A stretch of 64,000 bases of DNA from Cercospora beticola (GCF_033473495.1 NC_088939.1:434001-498000), one strand, 5' to 3'; shown: positions 21,561-32,133, counted from the stretch's first letter. Notes: generated by a model from the letters alone, not told the origin. Program-made: numbers and translations.

Positions 21561-23066
21561 TCATGATGTCGTCTTTCCTTCGTCCTGCTCGTAGTTCTCA
21601 GTCTTGATGTCCTTCAACCCGAGATCTTCTTCTTCCTCCTCGGTCCGGGTGTAATCTTCGAGTGTAAGTTTTGGATCAGGCTCTGGCGCAGTCAAACTTT
21701 GTACATATGAGCCGGCCAGCGGATCCTCGAGGACAAGTGTAAACTCTTTACGGCCTTCGATGGCGTCCTCCAGCAGCGTGAAGAAATCTTCCCACTGCTT
21801 TTTGCTTTCCGGAGCCATAGAATCTCCGACACCGTCTGGCAGGTCCGCATCACCGTCCTCGAGACCAAATGCCTGAGCCCTCAAGTCTTTGCGGATGTTA
21901 GTCATAATGCCTTCTACGGTGGTGAATCGGCCACCCATCGTGCCCGGCTCGACGCGTAATTGTAATTCTGGACAGCTCAGCGCTGCGCTCTCGCTTTTGA
22001 GAATGTCTCGTGCCAAGTCTTCTTTGGTGCTGACCTGGAGCGTGATCTTGCGACCCTTTTCTGGCACCTCGCCACCGGTCTTGACTTCGTTGCTTCGGTA
22101 GCCGCAGTGGTCGCATACTGTTGACATGAGGACGACTTGCTTGAAGAAAGGAATGTTGACCATCTTCATGTTCGTAGCGCATGGCCGAGTGCAGCCGGGA
22201 CATGATGCGGGGAAGGTGTAGACCTGGTTCTCGACGATGTCCTCTTCCTGGTCCACGTTGTTCGCTTGTGGTGCAGCAGGAGCGTCACCTCCAACGAGGT
22301 GTTGGGCGTGATATTCAGGCCGGAGTGCAGTCGCAGGTGCTTCAGATTCCGGTGCAGGCACATCATCTCCCAGTCCAAGGGTCGCATTCTGCGCTGCTGA
22401 TCGAATGTATTCGCTCTTTGCCCACTTGCCGGCGGGGTCGCCTGGCTTCGGCTCTATCGTGCTGTTGCCAGTCGGGTCATCGACGGAAATCATAAATGGG
22501 TATTTGTGTCCATTGAGCATATCCTCTAGCTTGCGAATGATCTCTGCCACCTTTGCGCCGACCTCTGGCATTTGTTGCATACGTGCTTCCTGGTGCATCT
22601 CCAAATCATCCTTGACAGCTCGAATGATGCCCTCCACGTTGGAGTACTGGCCCTTCCCAGGCGGGACCTCCAGCTCGACATCCTCTATCCTGAATGCGCA
22701 AACGTCGCTCTTCACCACGTTTCTCTGTAAGTCCTCATCTTTCTCTACGCGCAATGCGAATTTGGCACCCTTGGGCTGGATCTGCCCCGCAGATTGGATT
22801 TCGTTGTTGTGAAAGCCGCACTTTTCGCAGGTGAAGGACATGATGACAATTTCGCGGAAGAAGGGGATTTTTGTGAGCAGCAGCCTTGTCGTGCCATCTT
22901 CGTGACAGTTCATGCACAAGCTCTCAATTTCCTCGACGACTTTCTGGTCATCGTTGCTCCCCGATACTTGTTCGGCCTTGCGGCCCATGTCGGCGAACAG
23001 ATCCTCGGCCAAGGAGGTCGGACCTCCCTGGGTGTTGGCCATATCGAATGCTTGCGGGAGCCCCAT
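21561..23066 (-). CDS. ZPR1: Zinc finger protein ZPR1
   Basis: Conserved eukaryotic ZPR1; the yeast protein is a chaperone for eEF1A that shuttles between cytoplasm and nucleus. An intronless frame of 501 aa has the family's two repeated halves. Zinc finger 1 uses Cys51, 54, 80 and 83, and finger 2 Cys289, 292, 318 and 321; both have C-x2-C-x25-C-x2-C spacing. Each finger is followed by the family's beta domain: NNEIQSAGQIQPKG and SNEVKTGGEVPEKG, then TTVEGI or SNVEGI. The C-terminus is acidic. The ATG at 23066 starts just before the conserved region. Confidence 0.96.
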   Translation of the reverse strand: MGLPQAFDMANTQGGPTSLAEDLFADMGRKAEQVSGSNDDQKVVEEIESLCMNCHEDGTTRLLLTKIPFFREIVIMSFTCEKCGFHNNEIQSAGQIQPKGAKFALRVEKDEDLQRNVVKSDVCAFRIEDVELEVPPGKGQYSNVEGIIRAVKDDLEMHQEARMQQMPEVGAKVAEIIRKLEDMLNGHKYPFMISVDDPTGNSTIEPKPGDPAGKWAKSEYIRSAAQNATLGLGDDVPAPESEAPATALRPEYHAQHLVGGDAPAAPQANNVDQEEDIVENQVYTFPASCPGCTRPCATNMKMVNIPFFKQVVLMSTVCDHCGYRSNEVKTGGEVPEKGRKITLQVSTKEDLARDILKSESAALSCPELQLRVEPGTMGGRFTTVEGIMTNIRKDLRAQAFGLEDGDADLPDGVGDSMAPESKKQWEDFFTLLEDAIEGRKEFTLVLEDPLAGSYVQSLTAPEPDPKLTLEDYTRTEEEEEDLGLKDIKTENYEQDEGKTTS

Positions 23067-23676
23067 TGTGCAGAATTGTGGCAGAGGATGAGCGAGCGTG
23101 CAGAGTCACTCTGTCCCGCATGGCAGAAGTTCTCGAAAGATTCGAAAGTGGGTTAGTCAGCGCAATGACGCACCGCATGCAGGGTTTCTCGCTAGCGTGT
23201 TTTCGCGACTGACTTCAGCGCAGGTGCGTCGCGTCTTCAACGACATGCTTCACTTCGCGTGCAGCTACGCTCTCCACTCGACAGCGCGCTTTGACTTCCC
23301 TTCGCCTGCAGAGTCGAGGTCGTGCTATTCAGATTGCGTGATGGAAGCGCCTTCCCGTCCTCCGTCTGCATGCGTGTGTCAGATCTGACCACGATGCAAG
23401 GGCGGTGCGGAGAAGTGAACAGTGGCAGTCGCAAAGCGGCGGAGAGTTCAGCAGGTGCAGGCGTTGGGTGGACTTCACGAGCAGCTCTTGCCAGCCCTTC
23501 AACGGTGAGTGGCGGATGCTGCACGCAGTCGAGGGAAACGGGCATGTACGGGCCCGCTGCCACCAGTCCTTGCATCGCTCTTCCACCTCCATCTCCCCCT
23601 CCACCCCAGCCTCCACTCGTCACCGCACCGCACCCATTCCGACTACAATTCTTCACCGCCGCTACACTCTCTCACC
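23067..23676. other. Divergent promoter region between ZPR1 and a secreted-protein gene
   Basis: About 610 bp between two divergent starts. Just before the plus-strand start the DNA is rich in C/T (for example cctccatctccccctccacc near 23585-23605), a common feature of fungal promoters. No separate gene seen. Confidence 0.5.
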
Positions 23677-24345
23677 ATGCTGCTCATCGCCCTCATCCTC
23701 GCCATCTTCGGCGTGTCAGTCACCAGCGTCAACATCACGGGCCCGCTGTACCAGATCAAGACCGAACTCCAGCCGTCTTCGGCCAACAAGACGAGCTACA
23801 ACAGTAAGTCATGTGCCCACTCCACCACCCTTCAGGCACTCACTGAGCAATACACAGACCTCTGGCTCTACCCCTTTCACACTGGCGCCGGTCTCAGCGA
23901 CGCCACCTTCCGCGAGTCTCAGGGCGGCGCCAGCAAAGCCTTCTTCAGCCCAACCAACGTCACCGGCCAGGACAACCTGCTCTTCGACTTCGGCAGCACC
24001 TTCACCTTCGCTCTCAAGATGATCCCCAACCAGAAGTTCTACTCCGCTTGGCAGCCCGTCGAAATGAACGCTGGTGTGCACGGCAGCAAGACCGATGTCT
24101 CGGGCTTCTTTGTCAACGAGACTGGATTGCAGTGGAAGAGTCCCGGCTTCGGAGGCTGGATCGGTGGGTCGACTTGCGCCCTCTCGCTTTTGCTCTTGGT
24201 ACGATGCTGATCATGTGCAGTGTGCGATTGGTGGCACGGCTTCCCACAACTCTTCTTCCGCACCAACAACCCTGGGTACAACTATCCAGCACCAGCAAGC
24301 TGCGCTGAGGTGTACCTCTGCCCAGTGCCTGCTCAGGTTGACTGA
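23677..24345 (+). CDS. Secreted protein resembling the DUF7907 family (185 aa)
   Basis: Three exons join in frame: 23677-23803, 23858-24163 and 24221-24345 (introns 54 and 57 bp), giving 185 aa. The first 17 or so residues (MLLIALILAIFGVSVTS) are a signal peptide. The mature protein has several N-glycosylation sequons (NIT, NKT, NVT, NET) and three Cys, all in the last exon. Pattern words are LYQIKTELQP, LWLYPFHTGAGLSDA, FVNETGLQW and GFGGWIVCDWWHG.PQLFF. From memory of fungal secreted proteins these fit the DUF7907-type family, whose function is unknown. The start was chosen because it gives a signal peptide; a longer upstream frame does not. Confidence 0.82.
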
Positions 24346-24663
24346 GACAGTAGCGCGGCAAGATTATGAGGTGTTCTCTGCAATTGATGCTACGGCGATG
24401 CCTGCATCGAAGGGCGGGTCATCGTGATTGAAAGGAATGCGAGAAAGGTCAAAGGGACATCAGTGAGCAATACGTAGGTGCAAATGTCATTTCATCGCTC
24501 ATGACTGTTTACTCGTCGTATCACATTCCCATATTCATCGCAAGTAAAGACGCCCACTCCCTGAACAGGCAGCGGCTTGGATGCTGTGAGTGACTGCTTT
24601 TGCAACCTCGATAATCACAAGCCTGGTAATTTTGACAAAATCGCCCTCGCGCGAATCGCCTCG
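24346..24663. other. Convergent intergenic region
   Basis: 3' flanks of the secreted-protein gene (+) and of paralogue 1 of the F-box-like trio (-). Nothing else seen. Confidence 0.5.
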
Positions 24664-25287
24664 CTAGTTAAGTCGATCAACGTACGCGGGGTGAATCCAC
24701 GGACTGTCTCCCAACTCTCGAGCCTCCTTTACAGTGTATTCGCCCGTGTCTTTCTTCTGGCCCGCGCGTTTCTTGAACACGGGGTTCGTTACAATCTGGA
24801 AAACGCTTTCATCGAGTTCGTAGCCACAAGCATTTTCCACAGCATCGCCACATCCCGCCACGTCATCGACGGCAATACACAGCTTGTCCATACACGACAT
24901 CTTTGCTTTGCGACAATCGAGTCGAATCTTGGTGATGAGTCCGAAGTAGAGAGGGTCGACGTTGATCAACCAGGCTTCGAGGGTGGGTCGTCCTCTGGCA
25001 TAACAAGTAGCATTTGGTAGCTGGAAGACGGAGTTGGCGAGGTACTGATGTGCGACGAGTTTGCGGGTTCTGCGGTTGAGGTGGAGTTGCCATGGAAAGC
25101 GGTAGCGACTTGTGAGCAAGATCTTGTCAGTCGGCCTCTTGTCTTTGGTGTTCTCGAGTGAGGCAATCAAGGTGTGATCAAGAATCATGTCCTGCAGTTC
25201 TTGGGCGAGAGCTTGGATGCGGTCCGCCAGCTTTTCTTCGTCGCCGTGCTGGATTCCACTGCAACCGCTTGGCGAGAGCAGAGACGG
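24664..25287 (-). CDS. F-box-like family paralogue 1 (5' end unresolved)
   Basis: First of three neighbouring paralogues of an uncharacterised family. The conserved N-terminal helix RIQALAQELQDMILDHTLIA resembles the LPxEL..I start of fungal F-box-like proteins. It is followed by PWQLHLNRRTRKLVA and an IRLDC strand, matching the two genes to its right. The open frame extends upstream to a TAG at 25288-25290. No ATG lies before the conserved helix; the first ATG is inside it. So either a 5' exon joins near 25287 (the bases before it end in 'ag') or the gene has lost its start. The C-terminal part contains VFKKRAGQKKDTGEYTVKEAREL. Function unknown. Confidence 0.5.
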   Translation of the reverse strand, partial: PSLLSPSGCSGIQHGDEEKLADRIQALAQELQDMILDHTLIASLENTKDKRPTDKILLTSRYRFPWQLHLNRRTRKLVAHQYLANSVFQLPNATCYARGRPTLEAWLINVDPLYFGLITKIRLDCRKAKMSCMDKLCIAVDDVAGCGDAVENACGYELDESVFQIVTNPVFKKRAGQKKDTGEYTVKEARELGDSPWIHPAYVDRLN

Positions 25288-25744
25288 CTATTTTTACAAC
25301 ATGCTGAGGCAATGAACTTAGGGCTAGGACATGACTGATACCGTTCGCTTTATCTACTCAGCTTTTTCCGCAGGAAAAGAGCGCCACCGAGTCAACCATC
25401 CCTGCTGTATCGCTTCTTGCTCTTGCCCTTCTTCCTGTGTTTGAATCATCGATCTCAAGTATGGCGAAATCCCTGAGTTGTACTGCTTTGACACTCATGC
25501 TCCAAGATATCTTGCAAGTTCAGGAAGAAAGCTCGACGAATTGAAGAGGAGCTCTGCCATCGTATCTTTTCACCCCTGTTTATAGAAGCCCACTGTTCAC
25601 GAGACAATGACAACGTCTTTCGTGCCGTATTCTCCGGCTCCTGTATCTCACTCAAGCTCTGTGCCCAAAGCTTTGGCTGCGAGCCGACGCTTGTAACTGT
25701 TCTCAATTAGTCGCTCTGTCCCGAGAATGATTGTGGAGATACTC
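25288..25744. other. Intergenic within the paralogue trio
   Basis: No recognised gene. May hold the missing 5' exon of paralogue 1. Confidence 0.4.
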
Positions 25745-26380
25745 TCACAGCTGCATGAAAGAGCAGATCTCCGCATTTGACATCCAGCGGATTTCCCCTT
25801 TTGCACCTTCGACCTGCAGTACGGGCAGCTTGAGCACATTCTCTCTCAATCGGATGCCCGAAGTCCTGAGTGCAGCTGTGATATGATCGAGACAGAAGGT
25901 GTAATTACCGGCATCCCACCTGACAATGCTCGGATCGTGAAAAGAGCCGGCTCCTTTCAGGTTTCCCAGAGAGAGTGGATGGCAGGACACGCGAATCTCT
26001 TGGATCAAGGACATCGTGTTTGGCGGAAGACTGCACAGCCAGCCTCTCCACTGGCTCGGGCTCTTCTCGACGGCGGTAAAGATACTGGAGCGACAGTAGT
26101 GTTTCACGAGAAACTTTCGAGTGCGCTGGTTGACGCTCAGCTGCCATGGTGGTTTGTATGCTGCTCCAATCTGGACATCGCGGTACTCGACTCCAGCTAG
26201 AAGTGCGAAGTCCAGAATGAGATCTTGTAGCTCTTGTGACAGCGTTTGGATGCGGTGGTCATCGATTTCCGGTGTGGCGTTGTTGCTGGCACTGAGGGTT
26301 GACGCGTCAGCTGTGTTCCTTACTTGATTCGAGGCATCACTGTCTGCGCCCATGGCAGGCGTTTCACTAGCGAAAGTCAT
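25745..26380 (-). CDS. F-box-like family paralogue 2 (211 aa)
   Basis: Middle member of the trio. I start it at the ATG at 26380 (MTFASETPAMG), which gives 211 aa with a disordered N-terminus. The family core RIQTLSQELQDLILDFALLAGVE follows, then KPPWQLSVNQRTRKFLVKHY and SLIQEIRVSC. The order is helix, then PWQxSxNxRTRKF, then IQEIRxxC, the same as in its neighbours. No transmembrane segment or signal peptide. An upstream frame continues to 26479 without an ATG. A further ATG-bearing frame at about 26.53-26.66 kb could be a separate 5' exon, but I could not join it in frame. Function unknown. Confidence 0.6.
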   Translation of the reverse strand: MTFASETPAMGADSDASNQVRNTADASTLSASNNATPEIDDHRIQTLSQELQDLILDFALLAGVEYRDVQIGAAYKPPWQLSVNQRTRKFLVKHYCRSSIFTAVEKSPSQWRGWLCSLPPNTMSLIQEIRVSCHPLSLGNLKGAGSFHDPSIVRWDAGNYTFCLDHITAALRTSGIRLRENVLKLPVLQVEGAKGEIRWMSNAEICSFMQL

Positions 26381-27044
26381 GGGCGGCAACCACGATGGGG
26401 ATGCGGATAGATGGATGAAGGTATAAGGGCGTTCAAGGTACAGAGCCAAAGATGGAAGCTCAAACGGCCAAGGCAGCACACAAAAGCTACACGAGCCACA
26501 CCACTGGTTTCACGCTGGCAGCCTAAACGAAGATCTCTCGTAGACTTACTCGACACTTTTGCGCGAGATTCATTATGCACATTAGTTTCTTTGGACGTGT
26601 TCTCTGCAGGAGCTGTAGATGCACCCATTTCGGCCACTGGAGTAGGCAAAGGGAGGAACTGCATGGCGATGCGCGATTTTGGCCTTCTACTGATAGAGGT
26701 GCTTCCATTGATCATCATCGATATGAGCATTATCCGATTCCAACTTTATCCCATACGAGACTGCGGTCGACGCTTTGTGCCAGGTCTCGCACTCTCGGGC
26801 TGATCGTGACTGATCTCAGTCGCTAATCACGATCGCAATCTTGACGCTCTTCTTCGTCTGCAGCTTCATAATCGCCGTCGTCTTTTTCCTTGATATCCTT
26901 CTCCTTTTCCTCTTCTTCCTCCTCGCCGTGTTCTTCGTCTTAATGCCCCTCACCGCTGTCGAGCTCACTCTCCGAGTCGTCTTCCATATTTGAGAGGAGT
27001 CTGGTGTCGTGTCAGCGGTCTGTTGCAGGAGCACATCAAGCGAT
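26381..27044. other. Intergenic with an acidic reading frame
   Basis: Between about 26.82 and 26.99 kb the minus strand reads as a strongly acidic peptide: an EDDSESELDSGEGH stretch, an in-frame TAA, then an E/K/D-rich run ending at a stop near 26822. It lies just 3' of paralogue 3 and could be a lost or alternative C-terminal exon. No full gene is supported. Confidence 0.3.
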
Positions 27045-27617
27045 TTAAATCACGACTGACTGTTTGATGACCCAGCCAATCTCATCGTAGGAGAGCCAGG
27101 TAAGCACTGTTAGGTCCTTGTCACTGCTGTAGCATGGCAACTTCATGACGTCCGGGCCGAAATCGTACCCACGCCTTCCAATGATGAAATGAGTGTCTCT
27201 TATGGCTATCATATGATCGCTGTACAGCTGCACCTCTTCCTCGATCGTTGATGGTCGCGCAGGTACTTCGCCGCGAATGCGGATCTCCTGGATTTCGGAT
27301 CGGTAGAGTGTCGGAACCTTTCTGAGCCACTGGGTGAGGAGATGCAGATTGGGCGCCTCTCTTGCAATGACAACTCGCTCCGGGACCACAAAAGAGGCAG
27401 TCTCGTAGAACTTTGGCGCAACAAATTTGCGCGTCCTGGAGTTGACGCTGATTTGCCATGGGGGCGTGTCGTCGATGACCGCCTGGACACCTTCGACGGC
27501 AGCGATGAGGGTGAAGTCGAGGATCTTGTCTTGCAGTTCCTGCGGCAATGCTTGTATGTGGTCTTCCAGCTTGTTTCCTTCGTCGCCGTCGGTACCTTCA
27601 GACCGTGCGGTCGTCAT
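27045..27617 (-). CDS. F-box-like family paralogue 3 (190 aa)
   Basis: Third member of the trio, 190 aa, starting MTTARSEGTDGDEGNKLEDH. The family core is complete: HIQALPQELQDKILDFTLIAAVEG, then TPPWQISVNSRTRKFVAPKFYETASF, then SEIQEIRIRG. It ends with LTWLSYDEIGWVIKQ, which aligns with IRWMSNAEICSF at the end of paralogue 2, so both share the whole length. The LPQELQDKI start fits the fungal F-box-like pattern, suggesting but not showing an adaptor role in ubiquitination. No membrane segments. Confidence 0.65.
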   Translation of the reverse strand: MTTARSEGTDGDEGNKLEDHIQALPQELQDKILDFTLIAAVEGVQAVIDDTPPWQISVNSRTRKFVAPKFYETASFVVPERVVIAREAPNLHLLTQWLRKVPTLYRSEIQEIRIRGEVPARPSTIEEEVQLYSDHMIAIRDTHFIIGRRGYDFGPDVMKLPCYSSDKDLTVLTWLSYDEIGWVIKQSVVI

Positions 27618-27690
27618 CTTCAGTTGTCGCTCGAGGTAGGTCGGCGCGTCAATGCCGCTGGAAATGTGATACTAGACGTTGTTGTGCTTG

Positions 27691-27710
27691 TGTCGTGTCG
27701 TGTCGTGTCA
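27691..27710. repeat. Short (tgtcg)n microsatellite
   Basis: Four back-to-back tgtcg units in the region upstream of paralogue 3. Confidence 0.8.
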
Positions 27711-27819
27711 GTCAAAGATAGCAACCGGTCGAGTGTGATGTGTGAAGGGATGTGCGATTCGCGATGTTGATGGCAGGTGCGGCCGAGTTGCGGCAAGCTG
27801 AGGCAACAACGTTTCGCAG

Positions 27820-27851
27820 CACTTGCACTTGAACTTGCACTTGCACTTGCC
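27820..27851. repeat. Imperfect hexamer repeat (acttgc)n
   Basis: About five units of acttgc, one altered to acttga, between paralogue 3 and the phosphatase gene. Confidence 0.75.
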
Positions 27852-27894
27852 AACCATTTCTGGAGTACCTTGATGCTCCACAGAGCCAGTATCT

Positions 27895-29400
27895 CTACTG
27901 CGGAATCCACCCCGTCCCCTTCGCTCTCAGATCTCTGGTGACCTTATCCATGTCTAGCCCCAAAGCCTTCTCCAAGAATCTGGGAATCCCAGTATTGTCA
28001 TACCCACCTGCCATATCCTCCTTCAGCTCTCTTCCCATCCTTCCAGCTGCATACCCGTACAGCGTCGTATCAACGCCAGAATGCCCTCCAGTCGACCACC
28101 TAATTCCGGCTCTTCGGCTCAGCACCTCAGGCAATTGAGCAAAGTCTCGCAGAATCGAATCAATGTCCGACGTGGATGCTGCGGAGATTCCAGCAGCAGG
28201 CAGAATCGTTCCCGTCAAGAAGTCTCTCGACTTATCGCTTCCCTCCCATTGCTCGAGAAGATACTCGTACGAGTGCTGCGCGGTTGTCAAAGCTCTCGGA
28301 TCGTATCCTCCCGGGAGCGTCAAACCTCCTGTCTCGTGATCTGCAACGCTCAGCATGGCTGTGTCCGGATGGCGATCGATCCACTCTTTGACCAGGTCGA
28401 TGACTTCGTGGTAGGCCATGACGTCGTGAAGGTGGGCTGCAGCGTCGTGGGCGTGGGAAGAATGATCAATGCGAGAGGCCTCAATCATCATGAAGTAGCC
28501 TTTGCCTCGTTTACCGCGACCGGAGCATTGCCTGCCGCGACAGTTGAGTTCGCGATCCAGAGAGTTGAGCGCGGTTTGTGCCATCTCCGCGAGTGAAGGC
28601 TCGCGTTCGGCTTCAGGCTGCTGTTTGCGGTCGATCTCGTAGCTGAGATCGTAGTCCTTGAACAGCCCGATGTATGGAAGTCTGGTAGATCCAGTTCCGC
28701 TCTCGAAGTCGTTGAAGCCAGCGCGGTCTTGAGCGACTGTGTAGCCTTCCTCTTCTGCGAACTTGAAGAGGTCGATGTCGTCTTCTCTGCAGGAGTCCTC
28801 GTTGGTGCTTGGCTGAAAATAACAGCGACCGCCGCCCAGCAGGATGTCCACGCTCATGTTGAGGGGATGTGAGTACCCAAGCTGTTGCTCCGCAATCTGT
28901 GGGAAAGCGTTGCGGTTCACAACATGAGCGGAGTAGGCGGCTGGCGTAGCGTGATTGATACTGCTCGTCACAACGAGTGCAGTGAGGAAGCCTTCCATCT
29001 TGGCCGCCTCCATGATTGTGCCAACGGGCTGGCCATCAGGCAAAACGCCAATCGCTCCATTATTCGTCTTGAAGCCAGTAGCAAGAGCTGTACCCGCAGC
29101 AGCAGAGTCGGTGACGAGGTTATTTGCGGAGTGGGTTCGAGTGTTGCCAATGGGCTGAACATGTCAGGTCTTGCGAATATCTCTTGAGTGTGCGCTTGGG
29201 CTTACCAGCTGGTCGGTGAAGATGGCAGGAATATTGGGCGACTGAGGTGTGGCGCCATTCAGCATGGCCTTGTAAGTTCTGACCAGCGTCTCAGAAGCTG
29301 GGGCCATGCCATCTGGCACAATCATGATAAAGTTCTTGGGACGAACAGCGGCAGTGGCCGTCGTGGCAGAAGCCACAAGGAATGCTGCGTTAATTTTCAT
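27895..29400 (-). CDS. Alkaline phosphatase, secreted or vacuolar type
   Basis: Predicted metal-dependent phosphomonoesterase of the PhoA superfamily. Two exons, 29206-29400 and 27895-29154, with a 51-bp intron, give 484 aa. The N-terminus MKINAAFLVASATTATAAV is a signal peptide or anchor. Active-site parts are all visible: Asp30 in MIVPDGM (first metal ligand), the nucleophile Ser82 in TDSAAAGTALATG (readable only after splicing), Glu290, Asp295 and His299 in IEASRIDHSSHAHD, Asp337-His338 in ADHETGG, and His423 in TGGHSG. Nothing essential is missing, so it should be active. The substrate is unknown. The region upstream (29.4-29.9 kb) holds its promoter. Confidence 0.93.
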
Positions 29401-30175
29401 GGTGAACAGAAATGGAGGAAAAAGAAATTTGTGCAATGTAGAGGACAAGGTGCTCGGTGAGGACCTACCATTCATCCTTTTATGACTTTTCGACTTCATC
29501 CCGTCACCACGCAGGAGACCAGAATCTGTCATCGCCCGTGAGGGAAATGAGTACCCGCTCCGTTGAAGAGGTTGTGCATGCCCAGAAAACTGAAGGAGCT
29601 GAACCAAGAGCCGCGGATAGGAGCAGATGAAGTTGCAGAGGACGACTGCGAAGCGCTAAGGCTCTTGACATTCCGGAATATGCTTGGCAGGGACGGGATG
29701 GAGTCCGAATGAGGAAGGTTGCGAAAGGTGGTTCCTGCACGTGGTGATGCTCATTGGCCTGTGAAGGCTTCTGCATACTGCTCGCTATGGAGAAGTATAT
29801 GATGGCCAAGATGACCATAAAGGTTTCGGAGAGAGCCGACACTCACGCTGCGGAGGTCAGCTTTTGGATCTCCGTTTTACAGCTTGCACGCCTCATCTCC
29901 ATCCAGGCAGCCTCACGATGACGGACAATCGCTTCGCCATGTCCTCTCGCTGTGGATTAGTGCCATGGCCCAAGTTGTGGCATCAAGCATTCTGACGCCC
30001 TTTGACTGTCCAACTAAGAATGGGCACCTGACCAGAGGGCTCGATGCACATCCTCAAAGCAGGGCTTTGCCGTGCCGTGACCCAATAACACCCTTTACCC
30101 CGTCATCCAAATTCATGCGGCTCGTACTTGTACAATTTTATCATTATATCTTTCGTCCTGTGATCCCAATGCTCT
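29401..30175. other. Intergenic, promoter of the phosphatase and 3' flank of TAF10
   Basis: No gene recognised. Overlapping short frames only. Confidence 0.5.
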
Positions 30176-30973
30176 TCATCTGTAAAACTCTCCCCGTTTG
30201 ACGTTGACTCCGTACTCTCCGACTGCCATTCCCAGGTCCTCCATGGTCAGAACAGTTCGACCCTGACCACCACTGGCACCTCCACCTCCATAGCCGGCCC
30301 TGGGTCCACCGAGTGGCGCTGCCTTGCCGGTGGCATCTTTCTTGCCTTTGCCGGCTGCTTCATCTCCTGCACCACCCGGCAACCCAAATCCAGCAGCACC
30401 TCCGAGACCCGTGAGCGGATTATTCGAGGTTGTGTTCGTGCTCCTGATGCGTGAATATTGGTACGCATCGGCTGCGATATCGGCGATGAATTTCTGGGTC
30501 GCGAGGGCCAGCAGACGAGCTAGTCGTCTGTCGGTCTCGGGTGGGGGAGGGAGACCAGCCAGTGTGAGGTAGTAGTCGGTGACGGCATCCGGAATCAGTG
30601 GAGCATAGTCGTCCATCTTGCCCATGAACTCCCGTAAACTGGTATCCTTCTTGATCGGGATGCGCGGCTCTTCAGGCGCTTTGAGACCGTTTGCTTGCTC
30701 GGGAGCGCTGGGCTGTGAGGGCGCCGCATCTTCCACGGTGGTGTTGTTCATGGCTGCGTCTTGCGATGTGATTTCGGCGTCGAGGTCGCGCTCTTGCGTG
30801 GCGTCAAGCGCGGCGGTATCGTCTCCGGCAGACTGTGTGTGTGATGTGGCAGTGGGGCCGGACTGAGCGGACAGGGTGTTAGAGCTGTCGGCGGAGAGCG
30901 CGGTGTTATCGCCGGCAAGTGTGCTGTCGGAGGCGGAGGGATCAGGTTTGGCATCTCCGCTATCGTCTGCCAT
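30176..30973 (-). CDS. TAF10: Transcription initiation factor TFIID/SAGA subunit TAF10
   Basis: Nuclear protein shared by TFIID and SAGA that pairs through a histone fold. Intronless frame of 265 aa. The first 105 residues are Ser/Ala/Asp-rich and disordered. The histone-fold core runs from about 112 to 178, with [30 protein letters not shown] and the [29 protein letters not shown] helix. A Gly/Ala-rich linker with [14 protein letters not shown] splits the fold, and the last helix [25 protein letters not shown] closes it. This split fold is the normal TAF10 layout. Confidence 0.95.
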   Translation of the reverse strand: MADDSGDAKPDPSASDSTLAGDNTALSADSSNTLSAQSGPTATSHTQSAGDDTAALDATQERDLDAEITSQDAAMNNTTVEDAAPSQPSAPEQANGLKAPEEPRIPIKKDTSLREFMGKMDDYAPLIPDAVTDYYLTLAGLPPPPETDRRLARLLALATQKFIADIAADAYQYSRIRSTNTTSNNPLTGLGGAAGFGLPGGAGDEAAGKGKKDATGKAAPLGGPRAGYGGGGASGGQGRTVLTMEDLGMAVGEYGVNVKRGEFYR

Positions 30974-32133
30974 GATGGCGGTGGCTGCTGCTGTGCGACA
31001 GTACGCGAGGGCAGGTCACTCAGCTCGATGTCGGCGGATGATCGTGAGGAGCCGAAGTAGCCGGCAGCGGAAGATACACTGCTGATGGAGGAATGGCGCG
31101 AGGAGCACAGCTTGTGGGCAGCGGGAATGGATGGTGAAGTCAGTGTCGCGCACCAGCACGTAGCGTGGTCGAGGCCGAAGTTGTCCCGCTGATCACGTGT
31201 GTTCGCGCCAGATCCGCTCGGCGAGTCCTCATTGGCCGATGTGGAGAGCACCAAGTGAGTGAGGTAGCGCATCGTTTCGCGTCTCTCTCTTCCTTCGATA
31301 TACTTATAGAAGTCGGGAGAAATCACTGCGCGGCATGCGGCCAACTAAGTACTGCAGCAGGCACGCATTATACCATACTGCCTCCGCACGTCCATGGCGC
31401 CTTCCTGGTTCACGGTAGCAACGTGCAGCGCACAGATCGCTGATCAGCACTGCAAGCACACCTGAGCACAAGTACCACCGATATGCAAGTATCCTCTGTC
31501 AGGAGACCGTCTACCACCAGCGGTTTGCGTGTTCGCAGTTTGCTGTGACTCCCATGCCATGGACACAGTGCTACCGCATGTGCAGTCCATTTGCCGTGGA
31601 AGTTGCAGAGCTCGCAGACAAGTTGGTGGTGAGACCAGAGCGTCACAGGTTGTTTGATCAGTGGATCGATGCTCCAGCGATCCAGAACCGCATGTGACCG
31701 CACAGACAGCGTGCATGTATCTAAACGAGCAAGACTCGTACTTTGCCAACCTATCGTTGGCGAGCTGCAGTCGCGCACACTGCGTTGCACAGGAGCTATA
31801 CCGTGGCACTCTTCTGAGACGTGGAGCTCGCAAAAGCTCTTTCAAACCCTCTCCCCGCCTTTCCTATTGAATTCACAGAGACCGCAAAGTGAGAAGGTTC
31901 GGATGTTCCGGCGACACCCTCTCGCGACATTGCCGCCACAAGTCGTCCACGTTTATGAAGGCCCGGGCGTCACAACTCCTCGTGCTCGCTGTTGCGCTAC
32001 TGAACGAGGTGTGTTGATGAGAAGGACCACTGAGCCACCACAATACTGCACATTGCGGCCGAGCATTGTATGTTTGCAACGGCAATTAACAGGCCTCTAG
32101 GAGTGAAAGTCACAGCAGATCATCTTTGTCAAT
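30974..32133. other. Intergenic, promoter of TAF10, no other gene supported
   Basis: Several frames of 60-200 codons overlap on both strands without recognisable motifs. No RNA gene seen. Confidence 0.35.

Noticed and set aside
23509..24210. 233-codon frame overlapping the DUF7907-like gene
   Set aside because: It begins upstream without a signal peptide and reads through both introns. The spliced 185-aa model fits the family better.
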